This document shows, piece by piece, positions 41,628 through 50,281 of a stretch of 64,000 bases of DNA. The number at the start of each line of letters is the position of its first letter. Position 1 is the stretch's first letter. Location: assembly GCA_965226925.1 (NCBI GenBank), contig CBDDEN010000009.1, positions 248,001-312,000 of the forward strand, given 5' to 3'. A model generated the notes under the pieces. It was given only the letters and a program-made list of their open reading frames with translations. It had not been told where the DNA came from and did no database searches. Origin of the DNA: CBDDCX01 sp965226925 (GTDB taxonomy: Bacteria; Gemmatimonadota; Gemmatimonadetes; Longimicrobiales; Gaopeijiaceae). The translations under genes were made by a program, and so were the position numbers.

Positions 41628-43967
41628 ATGCGTTCCACTGAAACCCGAAGTGCCCCCAAGCTCGTCTCGGAGAACAAGCCGAGGTTGGTTGGTGGTCCCG
41701 AAGTCGAGAGGCCGCCGTACGGTTGGGCGGCGGCGGTGGCTTTGGCGGTGGGCCTTCTCTACACGCTGACCCTTGCTCCAACCACCGCCTTCTGGGACAC
41801 GAGCGAGTACATCGCCACCGGTCACATTCTCGGGATCCCCCATCCGCCGGGAAACCCTCTCTTCGTCGTACTGGCGCGCACCTGGGACATCCTGCTCGCT
41901 CCCTTCGGACTGACCGTGGCCACGCGCATCAACCTGTTCTCCGCCCTCATGGGGAGCCTCGCCCACGGACTCTGGTTTCTGGCGGTCCACCACGTATTGG
42001 GTTTCTTCTCCGAAGATCGGCGCTTCCGGTCGATCGGCGCCCTGACCGCGGTTCTGGTGAGCGCCACGGCCTTCACCGTCTGGAATCAGTCCAACGTGAA
42101 CGAGAAGGTGTACACGGTCTCCCTTTTCACCATCGCGCTGCTCACGTGGCTGGCGTTCCACTGGCGGGAGAACCTGGGAAAGGGGCGGGACGACAACCTG
42201 TTGGTGCTCATGGCGTTCATACTCGCGCTGTCGGTCGGGAACCACCTGATGGCGTTCCTGGCCGCCCCGGCTCTGGGCGTGTTCATTCTGCTGATCGCAC
42301 CTCGAACCCTCCTGAACTGGCGATTGTACGCCGTTGGCGCCGTCGCGGTCTGCCTCGGGCTCTCCATCCATCTCTTCCTTCCGCTTCGTGCGGGCCTGGC
42401 CCCCGTGATCAACCAGGCGGATCCGACCTGTCCCAGCGTGGCAAGCGCCTTGACCAGCATCGTCACGTGGGGGCAGGCTGGGTGTGCCGATCTTTCGGCG
42501 GCTCTGTCGAGACAGCAGTACGACAAGCCCGCCCTATTTCCGCGTCTGGCGTCGCTGGGAGCTCAATACGCGAACTACCTTCAGTATTTCGACTGGCAAT
42601 GGGCACGAGGCGTGGCCGGATCGGAGACCGTCTTCCCGCTCCTCAGGGTCCCGTTCACGTTTCTGTTCGCCGGTCTGGGGGTCTACGGTGCGAGTCAGCA
42701 TCTCCGCCGCGACTCGGCTACGGGGCTCTACACGTTGGTCCTGTTCGCCACTCTGTCGCTCGGCCTGGTTTTCTACCTGAACTTCAAGTACGGGTACTCC
42801 CTCGCGTCGCCCACGCCCGGCCTCGAATTCCACGAGGTGCGCGAGCGCGACTACTTTTTCGTTGTCGGCTTCTCTATCTGGGGGCTCTGGGCCGGACTCG
42901 GCATCGCCGCTCTCTGGCAGCGATTCGCCGAGAGGCTGAGCGGCAATTGGCTGCGCGCGGCGCCCGTGCTGGCTCTGGCGGCCATCCCGCTGCTTCTCAA
43001 CTGGTCCTGGGCGAGCCGCAAGGGGGACTACTCGGCCAGGGACTGGGGATACAACCTCCTGATGAGTGTCGAGCCCTACGCCGTGCTCTTCACGAACGGT
43101 GACAATGACACGTTCCCACTTTGGTATTTGCAGGAGGCCGAGGGCATACGCCGAGACGTCACGGTCATCGTCACGTCCTACCTCAACACCGACTGGTACA
43201 CCAAGCAGATCCGAGACCTGACCCGCCCTTGTCCCCCCGACGTCGATCCCGAGCGGGATCCGACGACCATCGTGTGCCAGCGGCCCTACCGCGCCTCATC
43301 CACGGCGGGGATGTACACGCATGACGCTGCCGAGGCCGAGAAGCTGGGCAAGATTGCGATCCTGATGGACAAGCCGGTAGCGACTCCCCTCAAGTCGCTG
43401 CTCGCCCTGGAGGACACCGTCATCGAACAGGTCGCCAGTCCGGCGGGGTACTTCGCGATGGAGGAGGCGCGCGACTTCCGCCTCGGTCCCCTGATCGCCC
43501 GGCTGGACGGAGGGACGGTCGTCTTCCCTTGGCAGCAGTTTGCGCTGTCGCTGATCCAGAACAGCATCGACGATCGACCTATCTACTTCGCGTCGAGCGG
43601 CAACGCGGCGCGATCCCTGGGCTTATCCCCCTATCTGGTCAGGCAGGGACTCGCTTTTCGGTTGCACCCGGGCCCTCCGGACTTGAGCCCCCGCAACGTT
43701 CTCATTCAGGACACGGGCCTCGTGCCGGTCACGGGGCCGTGGCTCGACGAGGCGAGGACCCGCACGCTGGTCGACGAGGTGTTCGTGCACCGAGGTGGGA
43801 TCCCCGACGGGTGGATGCACTGGCCTGATCAATCGACCATCGGCATCCCGCACTACTACGCCTGGACATATGCGGCACTCGTGCAGAGCGCGGTCCAGAG
43901 CGATGATCCGGGTGCGGCGGAAGCATACGAGGAGCGTTTGGCGGCGTGGCAGGCCCTGACCCGATAG
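41628..43967 (+). CDS. DUF2723 (GT117-like) polytopic membrane protein
   Basis: This 779-residue protein has about ten hydrophobic helices up to residue 470 and a soluble C-terminal part. It shows the DUF2723 hallmark LAPTTAFWDTSEYIATGHIL followed by GIPHPPGNPLFV. The Asp/Glu pair (WDTSEY) resembles the catalytic loop of protein O-mannosyltransferase-like GT-C enzymes. After the helices, NGDNDTFPLWYLQEAEGIRR is also typical. The family is common in Bacteroidota and Gemmatimonadota and is thought to transfer sugars to proteins or lipids in the periplasm. Confidence 0.9.
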   Translation: MRSTETRSAPKLVSENKPRLVGGPEVERPPYGWAAAVALAVGLLYTLTLAPTTAFWDTSEYIATGHILGIPHPPGNPLFVVLARTWDILLAPFGLTVATRINLFSALMGSLAHGLWFLAVHHVLGFFSEDRRFRSIGALTAVLVSATAFTVWNQSNVNEKVYTVSLFTIALLTWLAFHWRENLGKGRDDNLLVLMAFILALSVGNHLMAFLAAPALGVFILLIAPRTLLNWRLYAVGAVAVCLGLSIHLFLPLRAGLAPVINQADPTCPSVASALTSIVTWGQAGCADLSAALSRQQYDKPALFPRLASLGAQYANYLQYFDWQWARGVAGSETVFPLLRVPFTFLFAGLGVYGASQHLRRDSATGLYTLVLFATLSLGLVFYLNFKYGYSLASPTPGLEFHEVRERDYFFVVGFSIWGLWAGLGIAALWQRFAERLSGNWLRAAPVLALAAIPLLLNWSWASRKGDYSARDWGYNLLMSVEPYAVLFTNGDNDTFPLWYLQEAEGIRRDVTVIVTSYLNTDWYTKQIRDLTRPCPPDVDPERDPTTIVCQRPYRASSTAGMYTHDAAEAEKLGKIAILMDKPVATPLKSLLALEDTVIEQVASPAGYFAMEEARDFRLGPLIARLDGGTVVFPWQQFALSLIQNSIDDRPIYFASSGNAARSLGLSPYLVRQGLAFRLHPGPPDLSPRNVLIQDTGLVPVTGPWLDEARTRTLVDEVFVHRGGIPDGWMHWPDQSTIGIPHYYAWTYAALVQSAVQSDDPGAAEAYEERLAAWQALTR

Positions 43968-44087
43968 TCGCTAGGCGGGGCCGAGCCGGAGGAGGCCTCA
44001 CCGCGCTTCGTCGTTTCCGGGGATGGCTGTGGCGCGGTCTCGATCGCTATCCTCGTGACGAGATGAACCCTTGCCAGGAGGAACCCC

Positions 44088-44525
44088 GTGAGTAGCGTCC
44101 CGCAGAACTTCGAAAATCACGCCAAGTTGGTGCCCATGTTTCACTTCGTTGCATTTGGGCTCATCGCGGTCTACACACTTTGGTCACTCTTCGTCGTTGT
44201 CACCTCTTTCTCCGTCGCGTCAATCCTGTCGCTGCTTTTCGCCGTCGGAGTGCTGATCGTTTTCTTCTTCGCGAGGGTCTTCGCTCTCGGCGTCCAGGAT
44301 CGTGTTATCCGTCTTGAGGAGCGGGCCCGGCTAGAGCGCCTACTCGGGTCGGAGCAGCGCGACGCCATCTACGGCATGGAGACCGAGTTGCTGATCGGCC
44401 TCCGTTTCGCGTCCGACGGTGAGGTCGGGGAACTCTTCAACGCGATCGTGGCCGACGGCATTACGGACAGGGCCGAGGTCAAGAAGCGCGTCAAGAACTG
44501 GCGCGCAGACAACCAGCGGATCTGA
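44088..44525 (+). CDS. DUF6526-family two-helix membrane protein
   Basis: This 145-residue protein starts at a GTG behind a strong AGGAGG. It opens QNFENHAKLVPMFHFV, a motif I associate with DUF6526, followed by two membrane helices (about 17-70) and a soluble helical tail (EERARLERLLGSEQRD and ITDRAEVKKRVKNWRADN). The function is unknown. It appears monocistronic or cotranscribed with the next small gene, 34 bases downstream. Confidence 0.75.
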   Translation: MSSVPQNFENHAKLVPMFHFVAFGLIAVYTLWSLFVVVTSFSVASILSLLFAVGVLIVFFFARVFALGVQDRVIRLEERARLERLLGSEQRDAIYGMETELLIGLRFASDGEVGELFNAIVADGITDRAEVKKRVKNWRADNQRI

Positions 44526-44559
44526 CGCATCGACCCTCGCTCAACAGCCTGGAAGGCTG

Positions 44560-45105
44560 TTGGAGCCGTACTCAGAATCGAGCGGTACCACCGCGTCCGA
44601 TCGGCCACCCTCCCGCGGCCTCGAGGCGGAGCTCGTCCTTCGGCTGGTACAAACGGTCGACCGCTGGTACGTGGGTATGCAGGACGTTGCCCGTTCGCTC
44701 GGCATTTTGGGTTCGGGCCGGGAGTCCATCCAGGAGTCAGAGGCGGACGGGCTCATGGTGCTTACCCCAGAGGCCACGTTCAGCCACGCGACGTCCGGCG
44801 CCTTCTACCGGGGCGCGCACTATCGCAGTGACTTGGTGCGGGAAGAACTGGTGGTGAGGTATAAGGCGGCTTTGCTCGACGCCGGGCTCAGCTACGAGTC
44901 CCGGGATGACCCCAAGGAGGACTTCCTTCGGCCGGGAGGCTTGGGCGCCGACGTCAGGATCCGTATCAGCCGCACCCGCGCGGGATGGACCACGATATCC
45001 ATCGGGCAGTACCGGGACCGCGCTAGGGTGGAGGGCGCCATACGCGAAGCCGCGGAGCGCATGCAACGGGGTGACGGCGACCCAGACGGGTCAGTGGACG
45101 TGTAG
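44560..45105 (+). CDS. Uncharacterised soluble protein (about 181 aa)
   Basis: The open frame reaches back to 44419 inside the DUF6526 gene. The first plausible start outside it is a TTG at 44560 behind GGAAGG. The protein has a helical first half (VLRLVQTVDRWYVGMQDVAR) and an alpha-beta second half (GADVRIRISRTRAGWTTISI). No known family is recognised and no signal or membrane segments are seen. Its last 15 bases overlap the 3' end of the convergent SbcC-like gene. Confidence 0.6.
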   Translation: MEPYSESSGTTASDRPPSRGLEAELVLRLVQTVDRWYVGMQDVARSLGILGSGRESIQESEADGLMVLTPEATFSHATSGAFYRGAHYRSDLVREELVVRYKAALLDAGLSYESRDDPKEDFLRPGGLGADVRIRISRTRAGWTTISIGQYRDRARVEGAIREAAERMQRGDGDPDGSVDV

Positions 45106-46509
45106 CTTCCCGACTCCGCTGCTCCGGACACGCGTGATGGGGGCTCCGACTCGGTCCACGCGCAGATCCACGATCCAGTCGAAGGACTCGGGGATCGTGT
45201 CCAGGATTTCGCCTCGGCAGAACAGGAGGATCTTCGGCACCCGGGGCAGCATACCGCGAAGCAGCCCGACAGCCCGGACCTTCGCCTCGGGCTCGAGTCG
45301 GTCGAAGGTGTCGCCGAGCAATACCTCGTCGAACTGAATGCCCTGAGCAGCTGCGAGGTGAATGAGCGCCAGGCGCAGTGAGAGCAGATAGGCCGCCGCC
45401 TCCTCGTCGGACTGCAACCGTCTTTCTCCTTCGTCCCGAATCACAGTCGGCTCGCCGTCTCCGGTGAGTCCCACCCCCAGCACACCACCGCTCGTGAGGC
45501 GATTGAGACAGTGGCCCGTGCGGGCAGCCAACGTGTCTCGAGCGTCGGACAGCAACTCCTCGCGCAAGGCCTCGAGAGCCCTGCGACGTCGATAGATCTG
45601 CTGGTCTTCGACTGCCGTGACCGGATCCTCGACCCGCGTGGACTTACGCCGGTCCCTCGACGTGCCGGCCGCCCGGACGGCGGCCAAGGTGTCCTCGGCA
45701 TCTGCCAACTCCGGTAGGCGCGCACGCAGGCGCTCCACCTCTTCGGCACACTCCTCGATTGCTGCCTGCAGTCGGATCGCCCTCCCCTCGAGGTCCTGCA
45801 AGTGAGACGGCTTGAAATCCAACTGCTCTCGCCGGCGCTTCCACCAACTGCCGTCTTGCACGACCGACTCCCACTCCTCGCGCAGGACGGTCAGCACCGT
45901 CTGGAACCTCTCGGCTAGCAGGCGATCGCAGGTGGGACACTCGCTCTCGGGGCCCCCAGCTTCGAGCTGCTGAAGTCGGACCTTTAGCTCACGAGCCCGG
46001 TCCCGATAGGCGAGGAGATGCGTCTCCGCGTCCTGCCTCTCGCGGAGCCACTCCATGTTGGCGACCTCCATGTCGCCGCTCACCTCGACGTTGTCGGCCC
46101 GCATCTCGCGCAACTCGCGCTCCTTCATCAGCACGGCTTCAGGAAGCCTCCGCAACTCCTGGACGCGGGCACGCAGGTTCTCCACTCCCGAGTCCATGGA
46201 AGTGACGTTCGTACGCACAGCCCCGTCTCCCTCGAGACGCGAGATTTCCTGATCCGCGCCGTCCATACCGAGCCACTGAGCGAGCACCCGGACGGCGCGA
46301 CGCCACGCCTGCGCGGGCTCGGTGAGGCCATGCCCCGCGATCAGCGTCGCCATCCGCTCGTCGCCCACCACCAGCGGGCCGGCGAACCGCTCGAGGACTT
46401 CGCTGCGAAGTGGTCCGTCGCCACCGATGAGCGCGGCCAGCCCCGGGCCCAACCGGAAGCCCGGCCGGTCCTGATCGAACGACGATCCGCCGATATCGAG
46501 GTTGCTCAC
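45091..46509 (-). CDS. SbcC/Rad50-like coiled-coil protein with zinc hook and degenerate ATP site
   Basis: This 472-residue protein has the Rad50 layout: an N-terminal lobe, coiled coil, CPTC zinc hook at 191-194, coiled coil, and a C-terminal lobe. The ATP motifs are all altered. Where GPNGSGKST is expected after FRLGPGL it has IGGDGPLRSEV (28-38). The signature LSGGE is LQSDEEAAAY (365-374). Walker B DEPFDRL becomes LLGDTFDRLEPE (397-408). The hydrophobic and structural frame of the two lobes is kept. It starts at a GTG, 13 bases after the SbcD-like gene that is likewise degenerate, so it likely forms a structural or ATP-independent complex. The protein is about half the size of SbcC. Confidence 0.78.
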   Translation of the reverse strand: MSNLDIGGSSFDQDRPGFRLGPGLAALIGGDGPLRSEVLERFAGPLVVGDERMATLIAGHGLTEPAQAWRRAVRVLAQWLGMDGADQEISRLEGDGAVRTNVTSMDSGVENLRARVQELRRLPEAVLMKERELREMRADNVEVSGDMEVANMEWLRERQDAETHLLAYRDRARELKVRLQQLEAGGPESECPTCDRLLAERFQTVLTVLREEWESVVQDGSWWKRRREQLDFKPSHLQDLEGRAIRLQAAIEECAEEVERLRARLPELADAEDTLAAVRAAGTSRDRRKSTRVEDPVTAVEDQQIYRRRRALEALREELLSDARDTLAARTGHCLNRLTSGGVLGVGLTGDGEPTVIRDEGERRLQSDEEAAAYLLSLRLALIHLAAAQGIQFDEVLLGDTFDRLEPEAKVRAVGLLRGMLPRVPKILLFCRGEILDTIPESFDWIVDLRVDRVGAPITRVRSSGVGKLHVH

Positions 46510-46522
46510 CGCGGTGTCCCGG

Positions 46523-47605
46523 TCAGAGACTCGTCGAGGTCGCTGGCAGACAATCCTCCACCAGCCTCACTAGATCCTCCAGGCTGTCCCCGTCCTCCGC
46601 AAGGCGCTCCGCCACCCTGGACGCCAATCGCACGGACGGCCGCTCCCGCTCGGATTCCCCTCCGGCGGGGTCATCGAGCTGGACCTCCAGATGCAGGGCC
46701 CTGCGTCTGTATTCCGGCAACAACCCGTGCAGCAGGTGCAGACGATCCGGTGGGAGCCCCTCTATGCGAAGACGCACGATCTTCTCATCGATTCCACCCG
46801 GAACCTCGTCCAACACCTCTTGCACACGTTCGCGGAGCCGCTCCGGACGGTTGTCCTCATACGGAATCGAGGCCAATGAAACGACTGGCCGACCGTGAAT
46901 GGCATGGAAACGTACATGTCCGGCCTCCAACTCACACGTGAGGAAGCCCTTCTCCTCCGCGGCCTCCTCCCACGGCGTCGCACCGACCCGCTCGAGTGAT
47001 CCGGCATAGTGCACGGGCCCGCCGACTTGGCGGCGATGGTGCTCGTAACCGAGTGCGACGTAGTCCCAGTCCGAGGGCTCGAGTGCGAGCATGGCCTCGG
47101 CACCTCCGTCTGCCGATCCGTAGCCGACGAGCACGTTCCAACGGGCTTCGCGGTTGGGGACCACCGGTGGTGGAGGCCCCTGCAGCGTGGCACGGTGCGG
47201 AACGAGCGTCACGTTCAAACCCAACCGAGAGTAGTACACCGAGCGCGTCGTTCCGGTCACGGCTTCGACCGCCACCATGGTGTCGAACGTGGCCAGGGGA
47301 CCCGGATCCGCCACGTGCGCGGGTGTGTCACGCGCACCCGCTGCCAGGAGCACAGGAGTGTCGGGCAGAGCCTCTCTCAGTGCCTGGAGGCCCTGAGCGA
47401 GAGCCACCAATGCGGAGTGGGGAGGCTCGGGTCGGTCGAACACGTCCCCCGCGACGACCACGGCCGCGGGCCTCAGGTCGATCACCCTCTCGATCGCCTG
47501 ATGGAACGCCCGGGTAACGTCCGCCTCCCGGACATTGCGGCCCTGCTCCAGGTGAGCGTAAGCACGATATCCCAGATGCAGGTCCGAAAGATGGGCGATG
47601 ATCAC
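46523..47605 (-). CDS. SbcD/Mre11-like phosphoesterase with degenerate metal sites
   Basis: The start is a GTG at 47605 overlapping the stop of the upstream membrane protein (GTGA), giving 360 residues; the longer frame to 48028 is antisense noise. Motifs I and II of Mre11 are kept: SDLHLG (D8, H10) and AGDVFDR (53-58). Motif III GNHD is GARD (90-93). The lone His expected in VLVxHGS is Tyr162 in VLVGYGSADG. Motif V GHxH is GYEH (186-189). So Asn, His and His metal ligands are lost and nuclease activity is doubtful. A capping domain follows (about 280-345). It is linked to the degenerate SbcC-like gene downstream. Confidence 0.8.
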   Translation of the reverse strand: MIIAHLSDLHLGYRAYAHLEQGRNVREADVTRAFHQAIERVIDLRPAAVVVAGDVFDRPEPPHSALVALAQGLQALREALPDTPVLLAAGARDTPAHVADPGPLATFDTMVAVEAVTGTTRSVYYSRLGLNVTLVPHRATLQGPPPPVVPNREARWNVLVGYGSADGGAEAMLALEPSDWDYVALGYEHHRRQVGGPVHYAGSLERVGATPWEEAAEEKGFLTCELEAGHVRFHAIHGRPVVSLASIPYEDNRPERLRERVQEVLDEVPGGIDEKIVRLRIEGLPPDRLHLLHGLLPEYRRRALHLEVQLDDPAGGESERERPSVRLASRVAERLAEDGDSLEDLVRLVEDCLPATSTSL

Positions 47606-48246
47606 GAGAGATCCTCGCAGTCGTGCCCCGACGGAAGCGGGGCGGGCGGAGGTGTATCCGGCTCCACCCGGGCGACCTCCTGAAGCTCGCCGAGAGCCGA
47701 ACCCTGCATCAGGGCGGCGCCGGAGAGTACGATGAGGAAGAAGAGCAACAACGAAGGGGCTCCGAGGCGCGAGAGTCCGCTCGACCCCGCTACGAGAACG
47801 CCTAATGCGGCCCCCAGCGACGCAAATGCGCCTGAGCTGCTTCGCACGACAGAAGTCGAGACGGTCGAGATCGCCACCAGAAGCCGGCCGGAGGCATACA
47901 GTGGCAACCCGCCCAGCACTGCCAGCCCGAGGGCCTGTGTGGCTGCCTCGGCCCCGAAGCCCCTCCCGGCGGTCCACACCACGGCGAAGGCCGACGCCAC
48001 CAGGAAGGCGACGAGCACGAACAGCCATCTCCTCCGAAGGGCCTCGACCGCCCTCGGCCGGTCCTCTCCCTCAGGCGGGCCAGCCAGACCGACACCAAAG
48101 GCCACCAACTCTACGGCAACGATCAGCGTCAGCGATCTGAGCATGCCTTCGCCCGAATACAGCAGCAGAGCCACGGCCACCGCTCCGGACGTGGCGGCGG
48201 CGGCACCCACGACAAAAGAGGGCACCCAGACCAGGCGGGCCCTCAA
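47602..48246 (-). CDS. Six-helix membrane protein preceding the SbcD/SbcC-like pair
   Basis: This 214-residue protein has about six predicted membrane helices (near 8-29, 36-54, 73-93, 102-120, 138-154 and 160-178) and a short proline-rich cytoplasmic tail (PDTPPPAPLPSGHD). No family is recognised. Its stop overlaps the SbcD-like start by GTGA, so the three genes 48246-45091 form one coupled operon. The arrangement suggests the degenerate nuclease-ATPase complex may be tethered at the membrane. This is inference. Confidence 0.68.
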   Translation of the reverse strand: MRARLVWVPSFVVGAAAATSGAVAVALLLYSGEGMLRSLTLIVAVELVAFGVGLAGPPEGEDRPRAVEALRRRWLFVLVAFLVASAFAVVWTAGRGFGAEAATQALGLAVLGGLPLYASGRLLVAISTVSTSVVRSSSGAFASLGAALGVLVAGSSGLSRLGAPSLLLFFLIVLSGAALMQGSALGELQEVARVEPDTPPPAPLPSGHDCEDLS

Positions 48247-48342
48247 GGACTCCCCGTCTTACCCGGATTCCGGTCGCTCCGGGCCGTCCCATGGCATGGC
48301 GGCACCTTTGATTTCCCCCAGGGGCCGGGATAGCTTTTCCGC

Positions 48343-49353
48343 ATGTTCAAAGGCCTTCATAGGGTCCCGTTGCTCGGGATTGTAATGGTCGCTCTGGCAT
48401 GCGACAACGTAGAGTGGGGCGGGGTCGACATCGGCCTGAGAGGCGCCTCCGAGCCGACGATCATGGAGACTCCCGCCCAACCCGTCGACACGACCATGCC
48501 CGCCGTGGACATCGTGCCCCTGGAACCCGTCCTCTACCTGGGGCGCCGCACCGGGTCGGAAGCGTGGCTGGTTCCCGTCGCGGAGCTGCACACCGAGGGG
48601 CTCCGCACACTCCCGTTGGATGGGTCGGGGCAGAGCGCCCAAGCCTTTGCGGAGCGGCACTTCACCGATGGTTCGAGCTTCACTCTCTTCTCCGAAGGAG
48701 TGAGAGTGGGCACCCTCACGGCGACCGGATACGGTGCGAATTCCGGCTATTGCGGGGCCAGGCCGAGAGTCCACGGTCCCATCGAGCTCGTTCCGAGTGC
48801 GGCTACCGCCGCCACCTTCCTCGCGGTCCCGAGTGACCTTGCGGAGACGGTGGCGTACGGTGACTACGCTCCGGTGCAGCAGACCCGTGACCTGAGGGTC
48901 ACATCGCTCAACATGATGCGGGAACTGCTACCGACGTTGGGCTCGCCGTGGCCCCCGTCCGTTCTCGAAATGCGACAGGACATACAGGTATTCGCGGGTA
49001 ACTCAGGTGCGCCTCCCACTGTCGTCGCGACCTTCGTGTACGGCGGTTCCCTTCAGGTGGGACCGGCCCCCAGCACCGCCTATTCGGTCTTCCTCGTGGC
49101 CTCCGACCCCGACGGTAGCGGCTACCGCCCCACGTACGTCGATCACCGGGTCTGGAGCCAGGACGGAAAGGGGGCGGCGCGTTACTTCGCGAGAATGGAC
49201 GTGGACGGTGACGCTTCCCCCGAGCTGGTGCTCGAAGTCGTCGGTGAGACGTCGGTTTGGATCTCCGTTCTGAGGCGTTCGGGTAGCGGGTGGACCGAAG
49301 CGTACCGGGACTCGTGCGGCCTGCCGACGCCCGCAGGCACCCGAACGCCGTGA
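48343..49353 (+). CDS. Predicted lipoprotein of unknown function
   Basis: This 336-residue protein begins with a short lipoprotein signal (MFKGLHRVPLLGIVMVALAC) whose lipobox LAC gives Cys20 as the lipidated residue. The mature part is beta-rich with no recognised domain. A late segment VDGDASPELVLEVVGE resembles FG-GAP/VCBS-type calcium loops. It is divergent from the membrane protein of the SbcCD-like operon and lies 19 bases before the BtuF-like gene, so it may be cotranscribed with the importer. Confidence 0.62.
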   Translation: MFKGLHRVPLLGIVMVALACDNVEWGGVDIGLRGASEPTIMETPAQPVDTTMPAVDIVPLEPVLYLGRRTGSEAWLVPVAELHTEGLRTLPLDGSGQSAQAFAERHFTDGSSFTLFSEGVRVGTLTATGYGANSGYCGARPRVHGPIELVPSAATAATFLAVPSDLAETVAYGDYAPVQQTRDLRVTSLNMMRELLPTLGSPWPPSVLEMRQDIQVFAGNSGAPPTVVATFVYGGSLQVGPAPSTAYSVFLVASDPDGSGYRPTYVDHRVWSQDGKGAARYFARMDVDGDASPELVLEVVGETSVWISVLRRSGSGWTEAYRDSCGLPTPAGTRTP

Positions 49354-49372
49354 GGCGAGCGTCCGGTCGTTG

Positions 49373-50281
49373 ATGCCTACCGCCAGAGCTCCGTCGAGGG
49401 GCGCACTCAGGCTAGCTGCTTGGGTGCTGCTCGCCGCCCATCCCGGCTGTGCCGAGACTGAGTCCGCCGGTGAGGCGTCGAAGAGTCCGACCCGCGACGG
49501 CGCGGCGGGCTTTCCCGCGGAGGTCGTCGACGATTCGGACGCCCGGCACCGCTTCGTGGACGCTCCCACCCGAATCGTGTCGCTCGTGCCGTCGGCCACC
49601 GAGACGTTGCTGGCGCTGGGCCTTCGACATCGGCTGGTGGGCAGAACCGACTATGACGCGCTGCCCGAGCTCGCTGAGCTGCCATCGGTCGGGGGTGGAC
49701 TCCAACCCAACCTCGAGGTGCTCGTCGCGCTCAAGCCCGACCTGGTCGTTCGGTTCGAAGGTGAGTCGGATCGGGCCACCGCCGATCGCCTGAGTGACCT
49801 GGGAATCCCCCACTTCTCCATCCAGCCGGACGGCATCGCCGACGTCCAGTCCAGCATCGCGCGTCTGGGCGCGATCACCGGCACCCGCGGCGCGGCCGAC
49901 TCCATTCTGGCGGATATCCAGCAAGCGCTGGACGAAGTGGCCATGCGCGTCCAGCACTTGCCTCGTCGCAAAGTCATCTACCTGATGGGTGGTGAGCCGC
50001 CGTGGGTGGCGGGTCCCGGGACGTACATTCACGAGCTCATGGTCTCCGGAGGAGCGGACAACGTATTCGGTGACCTTGACGGACTGTACGGTCCCATCAG
50101 CCTGGAGGAGCTGATCACCCGCGAGGTGGATTTGATCCTCTTTTCGGGAGACGGAGTGCCACCTCAACTGTCCGCTGTCGAGCGAGCGCCGTTACCCGGC
50201 TGGGTTGAGGTGCCGGGGCCCCGCCTGGGAGAGGCCGCCAGGGCGATCGCTCGCCTGATTCACCCCGGAGCGTTCCGGTGA
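49373..50281 (+). CDS. BtuF-like substrate-binding lipoprotein
   Basis: This protein of about 302 residues is a class III periplasmic binding protein for an ABC importer of cobalamin, heme or ferric siderophore. It has a lipoprotein-type leader (AAWVLLAAHPGC) and the family hallmarks RIVSLVPSATETLLALGL, VGRTDYDALPELAELPSVGG and LEVLVALKPDLVV. The pattern S-x-TE with DYD is closest to BtuF. A GTGA overlap links it to the permease. No cobalamin riboswitch was recognised in the 95-base gap upstream of the lipoprotein. Substrate: B12 likely, not proven. Confidence 0.82.
   Translation: MPTARAPSRGALRLAAWVLLAAHPGCAETESAGEASKSPTRDGAAGFPAEVVDDSDARHRFVDAPTRIVSLVPSATETLLALGLRHRLVGRTDYDALPELAELPSVGGGLQPNLEVLVALKPDLVVRFEGESDRATADRLSDLGIPHFSIQPDGIADVQSSIARLGAITGTRGAADSILADIQQALDEVAMRVQHLPRRKVIYLMGGEPPWVAGPGTYIHELMVSGGADNVFGDLDGLYGPISLEELITREVDLILFSGDGVPPQLSAVERAPLPGWVEVPGPRLGEAARAIARLIHPGAFR

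Noticed and set aside
47606..48028. N-terminal extension of the SbcD-like frame
   Set aside because: It is out of frame with, and antisense in character to, the membrane protein gene in the same stretch. The GTG at 47605 overlaps that gene's stop and starts at the conserved first strand.
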